Source: Hyphomonadaceae bacterium
GTDB lineage: Bacteria; Pseudomonadota; Alphaproteobacteria; Caulobacterales; Aquidulcibacteraceae
DNA: 60,497 nt
Reading direction: 5' to 3'
NCBI GenBank assembly: GCA_016791365.1
Contig: JAEUMT010000020.1
Location: forward strand, 1-60,497
Positions 44,828 through 53,230 of this stretch are shown in pieces. The stretch's first letter is position 1. Each line of letters begins with the position of its first letter. A program made the position numbers and the translations under genes. Below the pieces are notes generated by a model. The model was not told where the DNA came from and made no database searches. It saw only the letters and a program-made list of their open reading frames with translations.

Positions 44828-46004
44828 GACGCCGATCGCGATTGTCGGCGCCGGTCCCGCAGGATTGATGGCGGCGGAAGTACTGAGCGCCGCGGGCAAG
44901 CGCGTGGTCGTATATGAACGCCTGCCAAGCGTGGCGCGCAAATTTCTGATGGCCGGCCGCGGCGGACTGAATCTCACACACACGGAGCCGTTCGAAGATT
45001 TTCTCACCCGATATGGGCAAGCGGCAAATAACCTGCGGCCGATACTTGAGGCTTTCACGCCAAGCGATCTCACCAGGTGGGCAAATGAGCTTGGGGCCGA
45101 GACGTTCACCGGCTCAAGCGGGCGCGTGTTTCCCAAGGCGATGAAAGCCTCACCGCTGTTGCGCGCGTGGCTTGCGCGCCTCGCTAGTCAAGGCGTCGAA
45201 ATCAAGACGCGCGCGACATGGCTTGGCTGGACGCAAGATGGTGCGCTGCGGCTCGACGAAGGCGGCGAGGCGACAACGCTAAAGCCAAGCGCAACACTTC
45301 TGGCGCTCGGTGGCGCGAGCTGGCCGCGGCTTGGCTCCGATGGTTCGTGGAGCAGGTTGCTTGCCGATCGCGGCGTCGAACTCACGCCGTTCCGCCCGAG
45401 CAATGTCGGCTTCAACGTGAGCTGGAGCGAGCAGCTGCGCACGCGCTTCGCTGGTCATCCTTTGAAGACCATCGCCATACATCACGGCGATCAGGTGGCG
45501 CACGGCGAAGTGATGATCACCGCGTACGGTCTTGAAGGCGGCGCGATCTACGCCCTCTCACAACGCTTGCGCGATGCCGCGCCGGCAACGATCACCGTCG
45601 ATCTGCGCCCCAGGTTGAGCGAGGCCGATATCGCGACCAAGCTGGCGCACGCGAAGGCTGGCGACACGCTCTCGTCAACGCTCCGCAAGACGCTCGGCCT
45701 CACGCCCCCGGCGATCAGTCTTCTTCATGAGAACGGCCCCCCGCCGCGCGAAGCGCGAGCGCTCGCCGCGCACATCAAAGCCATCCCGATCAGGCTGACC
45801 AGCGCGCGCGGCCTTGATCGCGCGATCTCCAGCGCCGGTGGCGTGGCTTGGCGCGCGGTCGATGAGAAACTGCAGCTCCGCGCCATCCCCGATACCTACG
45901 TCGCGGGTGAAATGCTCGACTGGGAGGCGCCGACGGGCGGCTATCTCCTGCAAGCCTGCTTTGCCACCGGCGTTCACGCCGCGCGCGCGATTTTGCGCGG
46001 TTAA
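44820..46004 (+). CDS. BaiN/RdsA-like flavoprotein oxidoreductase
   Basis: 394 residues. FAD motif VGAGPAGLMAAE, then KFLMAGRGGLNLTHTE, the hallmark of the YhiN/BaiN group (TIGR03862-like). The C-terminal second FAD motif EMLDWEAPTGGYLLQACFATG is intact. The reaction is unknown in most bacteria. The ATG at 44820 starts inside the VOC gene end. Confidence 0.88.
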   Translation: MSETPIAIVGAGPAGLMAAEVLSAAGKRVVVYERLPSVARKFLMAGRGGLNLTHTEPFEDFLTRYGQAANNLRPILEAFTPSDLTRWANELGAETFTGSSGRVFPKAMKASPLLRAWLARLASQGVEIKTRATWLGWTQDGALRLDEGGEATTLKPSATLLALGGASWPRLGSDGSWSRLLADRGVELTPFRPSNVGFNVSWSEQLRTRFAGHPLKTIAIHHGDQVAHGEVMITAYGLEGGAIYALSQRLRDAAPATITVDLRPRLSEADIATKLAHAKAGDTLSSTLRKTLGLTPPAISLLHENGPPPREARALAAHIKAIPIRLTSARGLDRAISSAGGVAWRAVDEKLQLRAIPDTYVAGEMLDWEAPTGGYLLQACFATGVHAARAILRG

Positions 46005-46030
46005 GACGTTCCCCGGAACAGCGCCCGCCC

Positions 46031-46059
46031 TTGCCGCCCCTGGGCGCCCCTGCTAGCTA
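46031..46059 (+). promoter_or_regulatory. Probable suhB promoter
   Basis: TTGCCG (46031-46036), 17 bases, then TAGCTA (46054-46059) within GCTAGCTAGC. The predicted transcription start would fall within about five bases of the suhB ATG (46071), so the mRNA may be leaderless. Confidence 0.4.
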
Positions 46060-46070
46060 GCGCCGCTCCA

Positions 46071-46859
46071 ATGCCTCAAGCCTCAGCCCTTATGAACGTG
46101 ATGATCGGCGCCGCGCGCAAAGCGGCGCGGGCGTTGTCGCGCGACTTCGGCGAAATCGAGAACCTGCAGGTATCGCGCAAAGGGCCGAGCGACTTCGTCT
46201 CGTCCGCGGACATCAAGGCCGAGAACACTCTGTTCGAGGAATTGAGCAAGGGCCGTCCGGGCTACGGCTTCGTGATGGAAGAGCGCGGCGTTGTTGAGGG
46301 CACGGACAAGACCAATCGCTGGATCGTCGATCCGCTCGATGGCACGACCAACTTCCTGCATAGCATCCCGCACTTTGCGATCTCGATCGCGCTGGAGCGC
46401 GAAGGCGTGCTGGTTGCCGGCGTCATCTACAACGTTGTGCGCGATGAGCTGTTCTGGGCTGAAAAAGGCGTAGGCGCCTATTTGAATGATCGCCGCCTGC
46501 GTGTGGCCGGCCGCAAGGACATGCGCGACGGATTGTTCGCGTGCGGCACGCCGTGGCACGGCAAGCCCGGTCACGACAAGGCGCTGTCGGAAATCGAGCG
46601 CGTGATCGACAAGTCCGCCGGCATTCGCCGCATGGGCGCGGCTTCGCTTGATCTGGCTTATGTCGCCGCCGGACGCTTCGACGGGTTCTGGGAACGGAAC
46701 CTCGGCGTCTGGGATATCGCCGCGGGCGCCGTGCTGGTGCGCGAAGCCGGCGGCACGGTGAACGAAATCGATGGCGACGACTTCATGAAGACGGGCGCTG
46801 TCGTTGCGGCAAACCCTCAGCTCATCGGGCCGCTCACGCAAACCGTTCGCGGCAGTTGA
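46071..46859 (+). CDS. suhB: Inositol monophosphatase family protein
   Basis: 262 residues. The metal site has E70 (VMEE), D87 and D90 (DPLDGTTNF), and WDIAAGAVLVREAGG near the C-terminus. SuhB in E. coli also modulates rRNA antitermination. No Shine-Dalgarno is visible before the ATG, in line with a leaderless message. Confidence 0.9.
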   Translation: MPQASALMNVMIGAARKAARALSRDFGEIENLQVSRKGPSDFVSSADIKAENTLFEELSKGRPGYGFVMEERGVVEGTDKTNRWIVDPLDGTTNFLHSIPHFAISIALEREGVLVAGVIYNVVRDELFWAEKGVGAYLNDRRLRVAGRKDMRDGLFACGTPWHGKPGHDKALSEIERVIDKSAGIRRMGAASLDLAYVAAGRFDGFWERNLGVWDIAAGAVLVREAGGTVNEIDGDDFMKTGAVVAANPQLIGPLTQTVRGS

Positions 46860-46939
46860 TCGCGCTGACACATTTCTAGAGAGTGCGCCGTAACCAGAGC
46901 TCAGCTCCATCCGGAGGACAAGGGCCGGAGGAGCGCGCG

Positions 46940-48334
46940 TTGACGCAAACACCAAGTCGTGGACGCAACGTTTCTGGCTGGGAGATTGCGGCGTTCGCCG
47001 CGCCTGCCGCGCCTTTGCTGGCGCTCTCGCTGCCGACGATCATTTTCATTCCGCCCTATTTCGCATCGCACCTCGGCATTCCGCTATTTTGGGTGTCGGC
47101 GATTTTTCTCGGCGTTCGCATCCTCGACATCATCATTGATCCGACCATCGGCAATATCCAGGACCGCACCATGCATCCGTGGGGTCGTCGGCGCTTCTGG
47201 CTGACGGCTGCATGCGCGCCGCTGATGATGTTGATCTGGATCCTGTTCATCGGGCTTTGGCCGGGCGTGCCGATCGCGGTCGCGGCGCTCACGGTATTCC
47301 TGCTCTACGCCGTCTATGCCGCGATGATGATCGCGCACCTGGGATGGGCCGGCGAATTGATGCCGACCTATCACGGGCGCACACACGTGCTTGGCGCCGT
47401 GCAATTCGCCAGCGCCATCGGCCAAGTGCTGATGCTGGTGATCGCGGGCATCGCCGCCTTCGCATTCGGCGATGATCGCGACGGCGCGAACGGCGCGGCT
47501 GTGATGGCGATGGGTTGGACCATGGTGTTTCTGTTGCCGGTGACAACGGCGATCGCGGTCGTGTTCGTGCCGGAAGAAAAGCGTCCGCCCCAACAGCATT
47601 TGACACTGCTGCAAACGATCAAGACCCTGATCGCAAGCCGGTCGGCGCAGCGTGTGTTGCTGCCTGACTTCTTGCTTGGCATTTCGCAAGGCGTCTCGGG
47701 CGGACTCTTTCTTTGGTACTTCCAGTTCGTGCTGGGCTTCACCAACACGGCGCAGGCGCTGCTGGCGATCTATTTTGTCGCCGCGCTTGCCGGGGTTCCG
47801 ATCTGGTGGTTCGCGGCGCGGCGATGGGGCAAGCATCGTGCGCTCGCCGGCGCGTTCATCTACACCGCCGTGACGACCGCTATCCTTTTCGTGCTGCCCG
47901 CGGGCGACATCACATTGGCCGCGCCCTTCATGTTCGTTGCGGGATTGAGCAATGGCGGCGGCGTTCTGTTGACACGCACGATGATGGCTGATGTCGTCGA
48001 TGAAGATGAGTTGAACACCGGCGCGCGCCGCTCCGGCCTCTTCTTTGGCTTGCTGCTCACAACATCAAAGGCTGGCGCCGCACTCGGGCCCATCACCTAC
48101 GCGATCCTCGGCTTTGCCGGCTTCCAGGCAGCGAGCGGCGCCGCCAACTCACCCGAAGCGCTGATGACGCTCTCGGCCCTGTTTATCTTTGTGCCGATTG
48201 TTCTGTGCGTGCTCGCCGCTCTGACGTTGCGCAATTATCCGATCGACGAGAAGCGTCAGGCTGAGCTTCAGGCGGCGATCGAGGCGCGCCACGCGGCGAA
48301 TAACGAGAATACCCTGGGACCGGTCACCAAGTAA
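46940..48334 (+). CDS. MFS transporter, glycoside-pentoside-hexuronide type
   Basis: 464 residues with about 12 helices. FGVRILDIIIDPTIGNIQDRT-type loop (LDIIIDPTIGN...GRRRFW) and NTGARRSGLFFG are typical of the GPH/MelB-like family, which imports sugars by cation symport. A TTG at 46940 is taken as start since GGAGGA lies seven bases upstream; a GTG at 46883 has none. The last 67 bases overlap the convergent glycosyltransferase gene. Confidence 0.85.
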   Translation: MTQTPSRGRNVSGWEIAAFAAPAAPLLALSLPTIIFIPPYFASHLGIPLFWVSAIFLGVRILDIIIDPTIGNIQDRTMHPWGRRRFWLTAACAPLMMLIWILFIGLWPGVPIAVAALTVFLLYAVYAAMMIAHLGWAGELMPTYHGRTHVLGAVQFASAIGQVLMLVIAGIAAFAFGDDRDGANGAAVMAMGWTMVFLLPVTTAIAVVFVPEEKRPPQQHLTLLQTIKTLIASRSAQRVLLPDFLLGISQGVSGGLFLWYFQFVLGFTNTAQALLAIYFVAALAGVPIWWFAARRWGKHRALAGAFIYTAVTTAILFVLPAGDITLAAPFMFVAGLSNGGGVLLTRTMMADVVDEDELNTGARRSGLFFGLLLTTSKAGAALGPITYAILGFAGFQAASGAANSPEALMTLSALFIFVPIVLCVLAALTLRNYPIDEKRQAELQAAIEARHAANNENTLGPVTK

Positions 48335-49035
48335 CGTTTCCACATCCGGCCTGGCTCGCTGACCAAGCGATGCAGCCATTCCAGACCGAGCCCTTGCATC
48401 CATTGCGGTGCGCGGGTTGAGACGCCGGTGAGAAAGTCGATCGCCGCGCCGACGCAGAGGCCGACGCCGCGCGCATCGCCGTGCCGGGCGATCGCATATG
48501 CGATCATTTCCTGTTGGGGGGCGCCGACGCAGATGAAAGTGAACCGCGACGGTTGCGCGGCGGCGAACGCGGCAGCGCGCACAACAGCGCCTGGCTTGTG
48601 CTTCAAGCCCCTTGGCGGCTCGTGCCAGCGTACGTCGCGTAAACCGTAAATGCGCTTCAGCTCTTCAATGCTCTCGCGATCGCCGCCGATGATGGTGACG
48701 GGTTCGTATTTGTCGATGACCGTTTCAAAAAGATGCGCCGCGATGTCCGATCCTGGCGCCAGCGGCAGATCGATCTTCGCCTTGCGTGCGAGACCTTTCA
48801 AGACGCGACTGTCGTTCAGCAGCAACCACGCATGGTCATAGAGCGCGCGGCGCCCCGGCTCGTTGGCGAGACCAACAATGTGATCGACATTCGGCGTCGC
48901 AACATAGGCAAACGGCAGATCAAGACTCGCACGCGCGCTGATCGCATCAAGCGCGCCATCGAGATCCAAACCGCTGAATTCCAGATCGAGAAAATTAACC
49001 GTGTCCGCTTTGCGGACGCCTGCATCGAACGCCAT
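48268..49035 (-). CDS. WecG/TagA/CpsF-family glycosyltransferase
   Basis: 255 residues. VATPNVDHIVGL, LNDSRVLKGLARK, IIGGDRESIEEL and ICVGAPQQEMIAY are the family motifs (GT26). Family members add ManNAc-type sugars to lipid-linked intermediates in polysaccharide or teichoic acid synthesis. GVSTRAPQWMQGLGLEWLHRL is the C-terminal signature. No other polysaccharide gene is nearby. It overlaps the MFS gene by 67 bases. Confidence 0.9.
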   Translation of the reverse strand: MAFDAGVRKADTVNFLDLEFSGLDLDGALDAISARASLDLPFAYVATPNVDHIVGLANEPGRRALYDHAWLLLNDSRVLKGLARKAKIDLPLAPGSDIAAHLFETVIDKYEPVTIIGGDRESIEELKRIYGLRDVRWHEPPRGLKHKPGAVVRAAAFAAAQPSRFTFICVGAPQQEMIAYAIARHGDARGVGLCVGAAIDFLTGVSTRAPQWMQGLGLEWLHRLVSEPGRMWKRYLVTGPRVFSLFAAWRASIAA

Positions 49036-49057
49036 TGCGATTAACCCAAATGCGGCC

Positions 49058-50992
49058 TTAACGCCGTTTGAGCGCTCTATGCAGAAAACGGGCCGGATGA
49101 ATCGCGTCGCGCGCGAGTTGGCTTAACAGCCCAGGTTCATTGCACATTTCGCCGGCGAGAATTTCGCCGAGCAAGGGTGCGAGGGTGAGGCCGCGCGCCC
49201 CTAAACCACCGATAACGTAAATGCCGGTATGCGCCGGCGGCGGTGTTTGTGTCTGAACCATGCGGCCATGCGCGAGATCAGCGTACTGCGCTAACCATGC
49301 TTGCGCATCAGGCAGGAGACCCGCAATCGGCGCGCGATCCGGCGTCGTCGCGCGCTGCGAGGCGCGTGAGTGCAGCGATGTTTCGTCGATGCTTGATGCG
49401 ATGTCGGGCGCCAGGTCGCGGAGCGCTGCGAGGTTGCGGGCGCGGGCGTCTTCGGGAGGCGCTGGCGTCTTGTCGAACGTGGCGCCGAAGAGAACGCCGC
49501 CATCGTACGGCGCGACGTAGCTGCCGCACGTGAGTGCGCGCCGCGGAGACGCTCCCTGCCCCCATTCGATCTGGCCGTGCGAGATCGCGATCGGAAGAAA
49601 AGACGCAGGCCCAAATGCGGTGAGCGCGGCGCCGCAGGCCAGCACGACTGCATCGGCCTTGAGAAGCGCACGGCCGTCGGGCGCGATGAGTATCCAGCCG
49701 TCGCCGTCGCGATCTATGCGTTGGACGGGCGACTCGAAGATCACCGACGCGCCTTCAAGCATGCGTCTGATCGCAGCTTGCGGTCTGACCACGCCGGCAT
49801 GGGCGTGAAGAGCGGCGCCGTTTGACAGAGGCGAGAACCAATCGGCGGGCAGTGGCGGATCATTGAGCAGATCGGCGAGGGCTTCGGCGCTGTCTGATTG
49901 CGGGCGTTGTTCGACGCCGCATTCATCAATGACGCCCAACGCTTTGTACGTGGCGACGGCGTTGAGATAGGACGCGAGGTGAACCTCGCTGAGCACGCCG
50001 CCGCGATCGAGACGCGGCATCACCAGGCCAACGGGATTGCCGCTGGCGCCGGCGCCAAGTTCGCGCGCGGCTTCGAGGACAACAACTTCGACGCCACGTC
50101 GGATCAGCGCTTGCGCCACGCTGGCGCCGGCGATGCCGGCGCCGAGTATCGCGACGCGCTTTGGGGCGCCGCCGCCGTAGGGGTAGATGCCAACTCCCCC
50201 TCTCCCTTGCGGAGGGGGGGTTGGGGGGTGAGGGGCGTTCCCCTCACCCGTCCGCTGCGCGGACACCCTCTCCGCCAGGGAGAGGGTTTGTTGCAGCACC
50301 GCCTCCAGACGCTCGCGCTTCTTGCCGAAGCCTGACTTCTTTTCGACTGCAAAACCCGCCGATTCCAATCCGCGGCGGACATCGCCGGCGACGGTGAAGG
50401 TTGCGGCCCGCGCGCCGGGCGCGCTGAGGCGGGCAATCTGCTGCAGCAGCGCCGGCGACCACATGCCGGGGTTACGAGCCGGGGCGAAGCCGTCCAGAAA
50501 CCAGGCGTCAAAGGTGCCGGTCATGCCCGCGAGCACGGGTTCGGCGGCGCCGGTATGCAGCGTGAGCGACAGGCCGTCTTCGGGGAACCAGATACGTTGC
50601 GGGGGGTACGCGCGTACCGGCCAGCGGCCGAGAAGCTTCTCCGAGAGCTCGGAAACCTCTGAAAAGTTTGCTAAAACCCTGGCGGCGTCGGCCCTTGCTA
50701 GAGGGAATGACTCGATGGTTGAGATATGCAATTGCGCATGTGGTAACCGCGTCTTTTTCCAGGCCCGCCATACCGCTAAAACGTTCAAACCCGTGCCGAA
50801 ACCAAGCTCGCACAGGGCGAAACGATCCCTGTTTCGCCACCGATCCGGCAATCCGGTTCCCGCAAGAAACACGGCGTCAGCCTCGGCGAGGCCTCCGTCC
50901 TTGGAGAAGTAAATGTCATCGAAGGCTGTGGCGCGGAGCGAGGCGCCGTCTGCGCTCCACTCAATATCCGGCCTAGGCGGCAAACGCGTCAT
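49058..50992 (-). CDS. mnmC: Bifunctional tRNA (mnm5s2U34) methyltransferase / FAD-dependent cmnm5s2U oxidoreductase
   Basis: 644 residues, modifying the wobble uridine of certain tRNAs. The N-terminal MnmC2 methyltransferase (about 1-225) carries ELGFGTGLNVL and the DAWFLDGFAPARNP motif. The C-terminal MnmC1 FAD domain (about 270-640) begins VAILGAGIAGASVA and has SGNPVGLVMPRL. The linker at about 235-266 is Pro/Gly-rich and is encoded by a palindromic repeat (50194-50287), so the two domains are joined through repeat-derived sequence. The start is the ATG at 50992. Confidence 0.92.
   Translation of the reverse strand: MTRLPPRPDIEWSADGASLRATAFDDIYFSKDGGLAEADAVFLAGTGLPDRWRNRDRFALCELGFGTGLNVLAVWRAWKKTRLPHAQLHISTIESFPLARADAARVLANFSEVSELSEKLLGRWPVRAYPPQRIWFPEDGLSLTLHTGAAEPVLAGMTGTFDAWFLDGFAPARNPGMWSPALLQQIARLSAPGARAATFTVAGDVRRGLESAGFAVEKKSGFGKKRERLEAVLQQTLSLAERVSAQRTGEGNAPHPPTPPPQGRGGVGIYPYGGGAPKRVAILGAGIAGASVAQALIRRGVEVVVLEAARELGAGASGNPVGLVMPRLDRGGVLSEVHLASYLNAVATYKALGVIDECGVEQRPQSDSAEALADLLNDPPLPADWFSPLSNGAALHAHAGVVRPQAAIRRMLEGASVIFESPVQRIDRDGDGWILIAPDGRALLKADAVVLACGAALTAFGPASFLPIAISHGQIEWGQGASPRRALTCGSYVAPYDGGVLFGATFDKTPAPPEDARARNLAALRDLAPDIASSIDETSLHSRASQRATTPDRAPIAGLLPDAQAWLAQYADLAHGRMVQTQTPPPAHTGIYVIGGLGARGLTLAPLLGEILAGEMCNEPGLLSQLARDAIHPARFLHRALKRR
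50194..50287. repeat. Composite palindromic element inside mnmC
   Basis: Hairpins at 50196-50220 (CCCCTCTCCC..GGAGGGG), 50228-50247 (GTGAGGGG..CCCCTCAC), 50249-50263 (GTCCGCTGCGCGGAC) and 50266-50286 (CCCTCTCCGCC..GGAGAGGG). It lies in the interdomain linker, in frame, and belongs to the same family as 1931-2055. Confidence 0.85.
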
Positions 50993-51011
50993 TGAGAGAG
51001 CCTAACGCAAA

Positions 51012-51035
51012 CGAGCCGCCCTTTCGGGCGGCTCG
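51012..51035 (-). terminator. Intrinsic terminator of the small lipoprotein gene
   Basis: 10-bp stem CGAGCCGCCC (51012-51021) / GGGCGGCTCG (51026-51035), with GAAA loop on the minus strand, followed by TTTGCGTT. It lies 26 bases after the stop of the gene at 51062-51280. A second small hairpin (CTACGT-TGAA-ACGTAG, 51045-51060) lies just before it. Confidence 0.75.
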
Positions 51036-51061
51036 CAGCGAAAACTACGTTGAAACGTAGA

Positions 51062-51280
51062 TTACGGGGTCGTCGTGGCCGGAGCGGCTTCGGTCGTGGC
51101 CGGAGCTTCGGTCGTGGCGGCGGCGTCAGCCGGAGCTTCAGCCGGAGCTTCCGTCGCCGTGGTGTCTTCCACAGCAGCAGGAGCTTCTTCCGTCGTCGCC
51201 GTCGTTTGGCCGCAGGCCGCGACGCCGAAGGCGAGAACAGCAGCCGCAGCAGCGGCAACGCCCATTTGGATCTTCGTCAT
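51062..51280 (-). CDS. Small Ala/Thr/Glu-rich lipoprotein
   Basis: 72 residues. A lipoprotein signal (MTKIQMGVAA, hydrophobic core, VAAC) gives a lipidated Cys at residue 22. The mature part is built of Ala, Thr, Glu and Pro in loose repeats (EAPA, TTEA), resembling flexible envelope lipoproteins or mucin-like spacers. The gene is internally repetitive at the DNA level (GGAGCTTC and CGGTCGTGGC units). Expression ends at the strong terminator downstream. Confidence 0.75.
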   Translation of the reverse strand: MTKIQMGVAAAAAAVLAFGVAACGQTTATTEEAPAAVEDTTATEAPAEAPADAAATTEAPATTEAAPATTTP

Positions 51281-51428
51281 AGGTTACTACCCCTCGTCTC
51301 AGCGTCAGGGTCTACCCCCAACGCAAGGAGGCGACTCCATGCCAAGGATTAACTAGAATGGCAAGCGACAGAGCGTCTCACGTCCATGCATATCTGCATA
51401 GCTTTGCGCAGCTAAGTTATGCCTGGCA

Positions 51429-52295
51429 CTAGGCTTCGGCTGCTGCCGCCAACGCTTCTTCAAGCTGCGCGAAGCTCGGCTGCATCGAACTCGGCACCGA
51501 GCCGCGTCCGATTTCCACTGAAACCTGCGCGGCATTGCCGTGCAAGTGCGCAACGAGCACATCACGAATGATTTTGTAGAATTGCGCGTCGTGTTCGATG
51601 ACCGAGTTCAAACGCGACGCCATCGGACCCACGATACCGTAAGCGAGGAACACGCCGAGGAAGGTGCCGACGAGCGCCTTGCCGATCATGAGGCCCAGGA
51701 CTTCCGGCGGCTCGTTGATGGCGCCCATGGTTTTCACGATGCCCAACACAGCCGCGACGATGCCGAGCGCCGGCAGGCCGTCAGCCATACCTTGCAGCGC
51801 GTGCGCGGGATGCAGCGCTTCGTGGTGATGCTTTTCGATCTGCTTTTCCATCGCGTCCTCGACCTGGTGCGGATCGTCGAGGTTCATGGTCATCATGCGT
51901 AGCGTGTCGCAGATGAAATCGACCACGAAGTGGTCTTTGCAGAGCTTCGGATATTTCTGAAAGATCGGGCTCTCGTTCGGCTTTTCGATGTGCGCTTCAA
52001 GCGCCACGACGCCTTTGGTCTTCATCAGCTTGGTCAGCTGGAAGAGCAAGGCGAGCAGATCGCCGTAATCCTTCTTCCCCCATTTGGGGCCCGACATCAC
52101 CATGCCGAAGCCGCCCATCACGCCTTTGAGGCCGTGCATGTCGTTGGAGATGATCATGGCGCCGACAGCGGCGCCGAAGATCATCATGAACTCCATCGGC
52201 GCAGCTTCGATAATGACTTCGAAGTGGCCGCCCGCGAGCATAAAGCCCCCGAACACCATGCCGAACACAACAACGAGGCCGATAATTGGAAACAT
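51429..52295 (-). CDS. motA: Flagellar motor stator protein MotA
   Basis: 288 residues, forming the proton channel with MotB. The four helices and the conserved Pro in DGLPALGIVAAVLGIVKTMG (helix 3) are intact; the large cytoplasmic loop between helices 2 and 3 (about 60-165) carries the charged residues that contact FliG. motB is not adjacent, so the stator genes are split, as in Caulobacter. The region upstream (52296-52435) has TTAACG and GCTAACGC/TTAATC elements resembling CtrA half-sites, but without correct spacing. Confidence 0.93.
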   Translation of the reverse strand: MFPIIGLVVVFGMVFGGFMLAGGHFEVIIEAAPMEFMMIFGAAVGAMIISNDMHGLKGVMGGFGMVMSGPKWGKKDYGDLLALLFQLTKLMKTKGVVALEAHIEKPNESPIFQKYPKLCKDHFVVDFICDTLRMMTMNLDDPHQVEDAMEKQIEKHHHEALHPAHALQGMADGLPALGIVAAVLGIVKTMGAINEPPEVLGLMIGKALVGTFLGVFLAYGIVGPMASRLNSVIEHDAQFYKIIRDVLVAHLHGNAAQVSVEIGRGSVPSSMQPSFAQLEEALAAAAEA

Positions 52296-52435
52296 GTTAG
52301 CGCGCGTTTACCTAAAGGCGTTCTGCCAGTAGCGCCTTATGCCCGAAGCCGCTTAACGCGCCGTTTCGGTGAATGAATAGAAACGCTAACGCGCATTAAT
52401 CGGCGGGCCTGGAAGCGGCGTAAGCGCCACACTAA

Positions 52436-53152
52436 ATGCGCCGGATGACCAATCTCGACGCCTTCGCGATCACGAAACGCTGGCCCGCGAAACATCCGGA
52501 TCGCATTCAACTCTATTCACTAACAACACCTAACGGCGTGAAGGCTTCGATCGCGCTTGAGGAACTCGAACTGCCGTACGAGGCGCACTATGCCGATTTC
52601 GGCAAGGACGATCAGAAGACGCCGGAGTTTCGATCGCTCAATCCCTACGGAAAAATTCCGGCGATCATCGATCCAAACGGGCCTGGCGGAAAACCGCTGC
52701 CGCTCTTTGAGTCCGGCGCGATCCTGCTTTATCTGGCCGAGGAGACAGGCCGCTTGTTGCCGCGGGATCCGCCGCGACGAGCCGAGACCATTCAGTGGCT
52801 GTTCTTTCAGATGGCCGGCATTGGGCCGATGTTCGGACAGCTCGGCTACTTCCATAAGTTCGCGGGCCGCGAGATCGAAGACAAGCGCCCGCTTGAACGC
52901 TATCGCGACGAGACGAAGCGCCTGCTTGCGGTGATGGACGAACGCCTCAACGGGCGTGAGTGGATCATGGACGACGAATTCACGATCGCGGACATCGGCA
53001 TGCTTGGGCCTGTCCGCAATTTGATCGGGTTTTACGACGCAGGCGAAATCGTGGAGTTCGACAAACTGAAAAACGTGCCGCGTTGGCTTGAGCAAGGCCT
53101 TGCGCGACCGGCGGTGCAACGCGGCGTGAAGATTCCGGCGCGACCCGCGTAA
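52436..53152 (+). CDS. Glutathione S-transferase, nu-class/YfcG-YghU type
   Basis: 238 residues. The N-terminal thioredoxin fold has LYSLTTPNGVKASIALEELELPYE, with Thr/Asn in TTPN as in nu-class enzymes; the conserved cis-Pro is in GKIPAI. The C-terminal helical domain ends with a typical ADIGMLG. It is likely to have disulfide-bond reductase activity. ATGs at 52436 and 52445 are both possible. Confidence 0.88.
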   Translation: MRRMTNLDAFAITKRWPAKHPDRIQLYSLTTPNGVKASIALEELELPYEAHYADFGKDDQKTPEFRSLNPYGKIPAIIDPNGPGGKPLPLFESGAILLYLAEETGRLLPRDPPRRAETIQWLFFQMAGIGPMFGQLGYFHKFAGREIEDKRPLERYRDETKRLLAVMDERLNGREWIMDDEFTIADIGMLGPVRNLIGFYDAGEIVEFDKLKNVPRWLEQGLARPAVQRGVKIPARPA

Positions 53153-53230
53153 ATCGCACGCGTTGCGAATAGTGGGGATAGCGCCCTTTCCCGGCGTGTC
53201 GGATTCAGCGTAGCAAGGCGGCGCTCGCTC

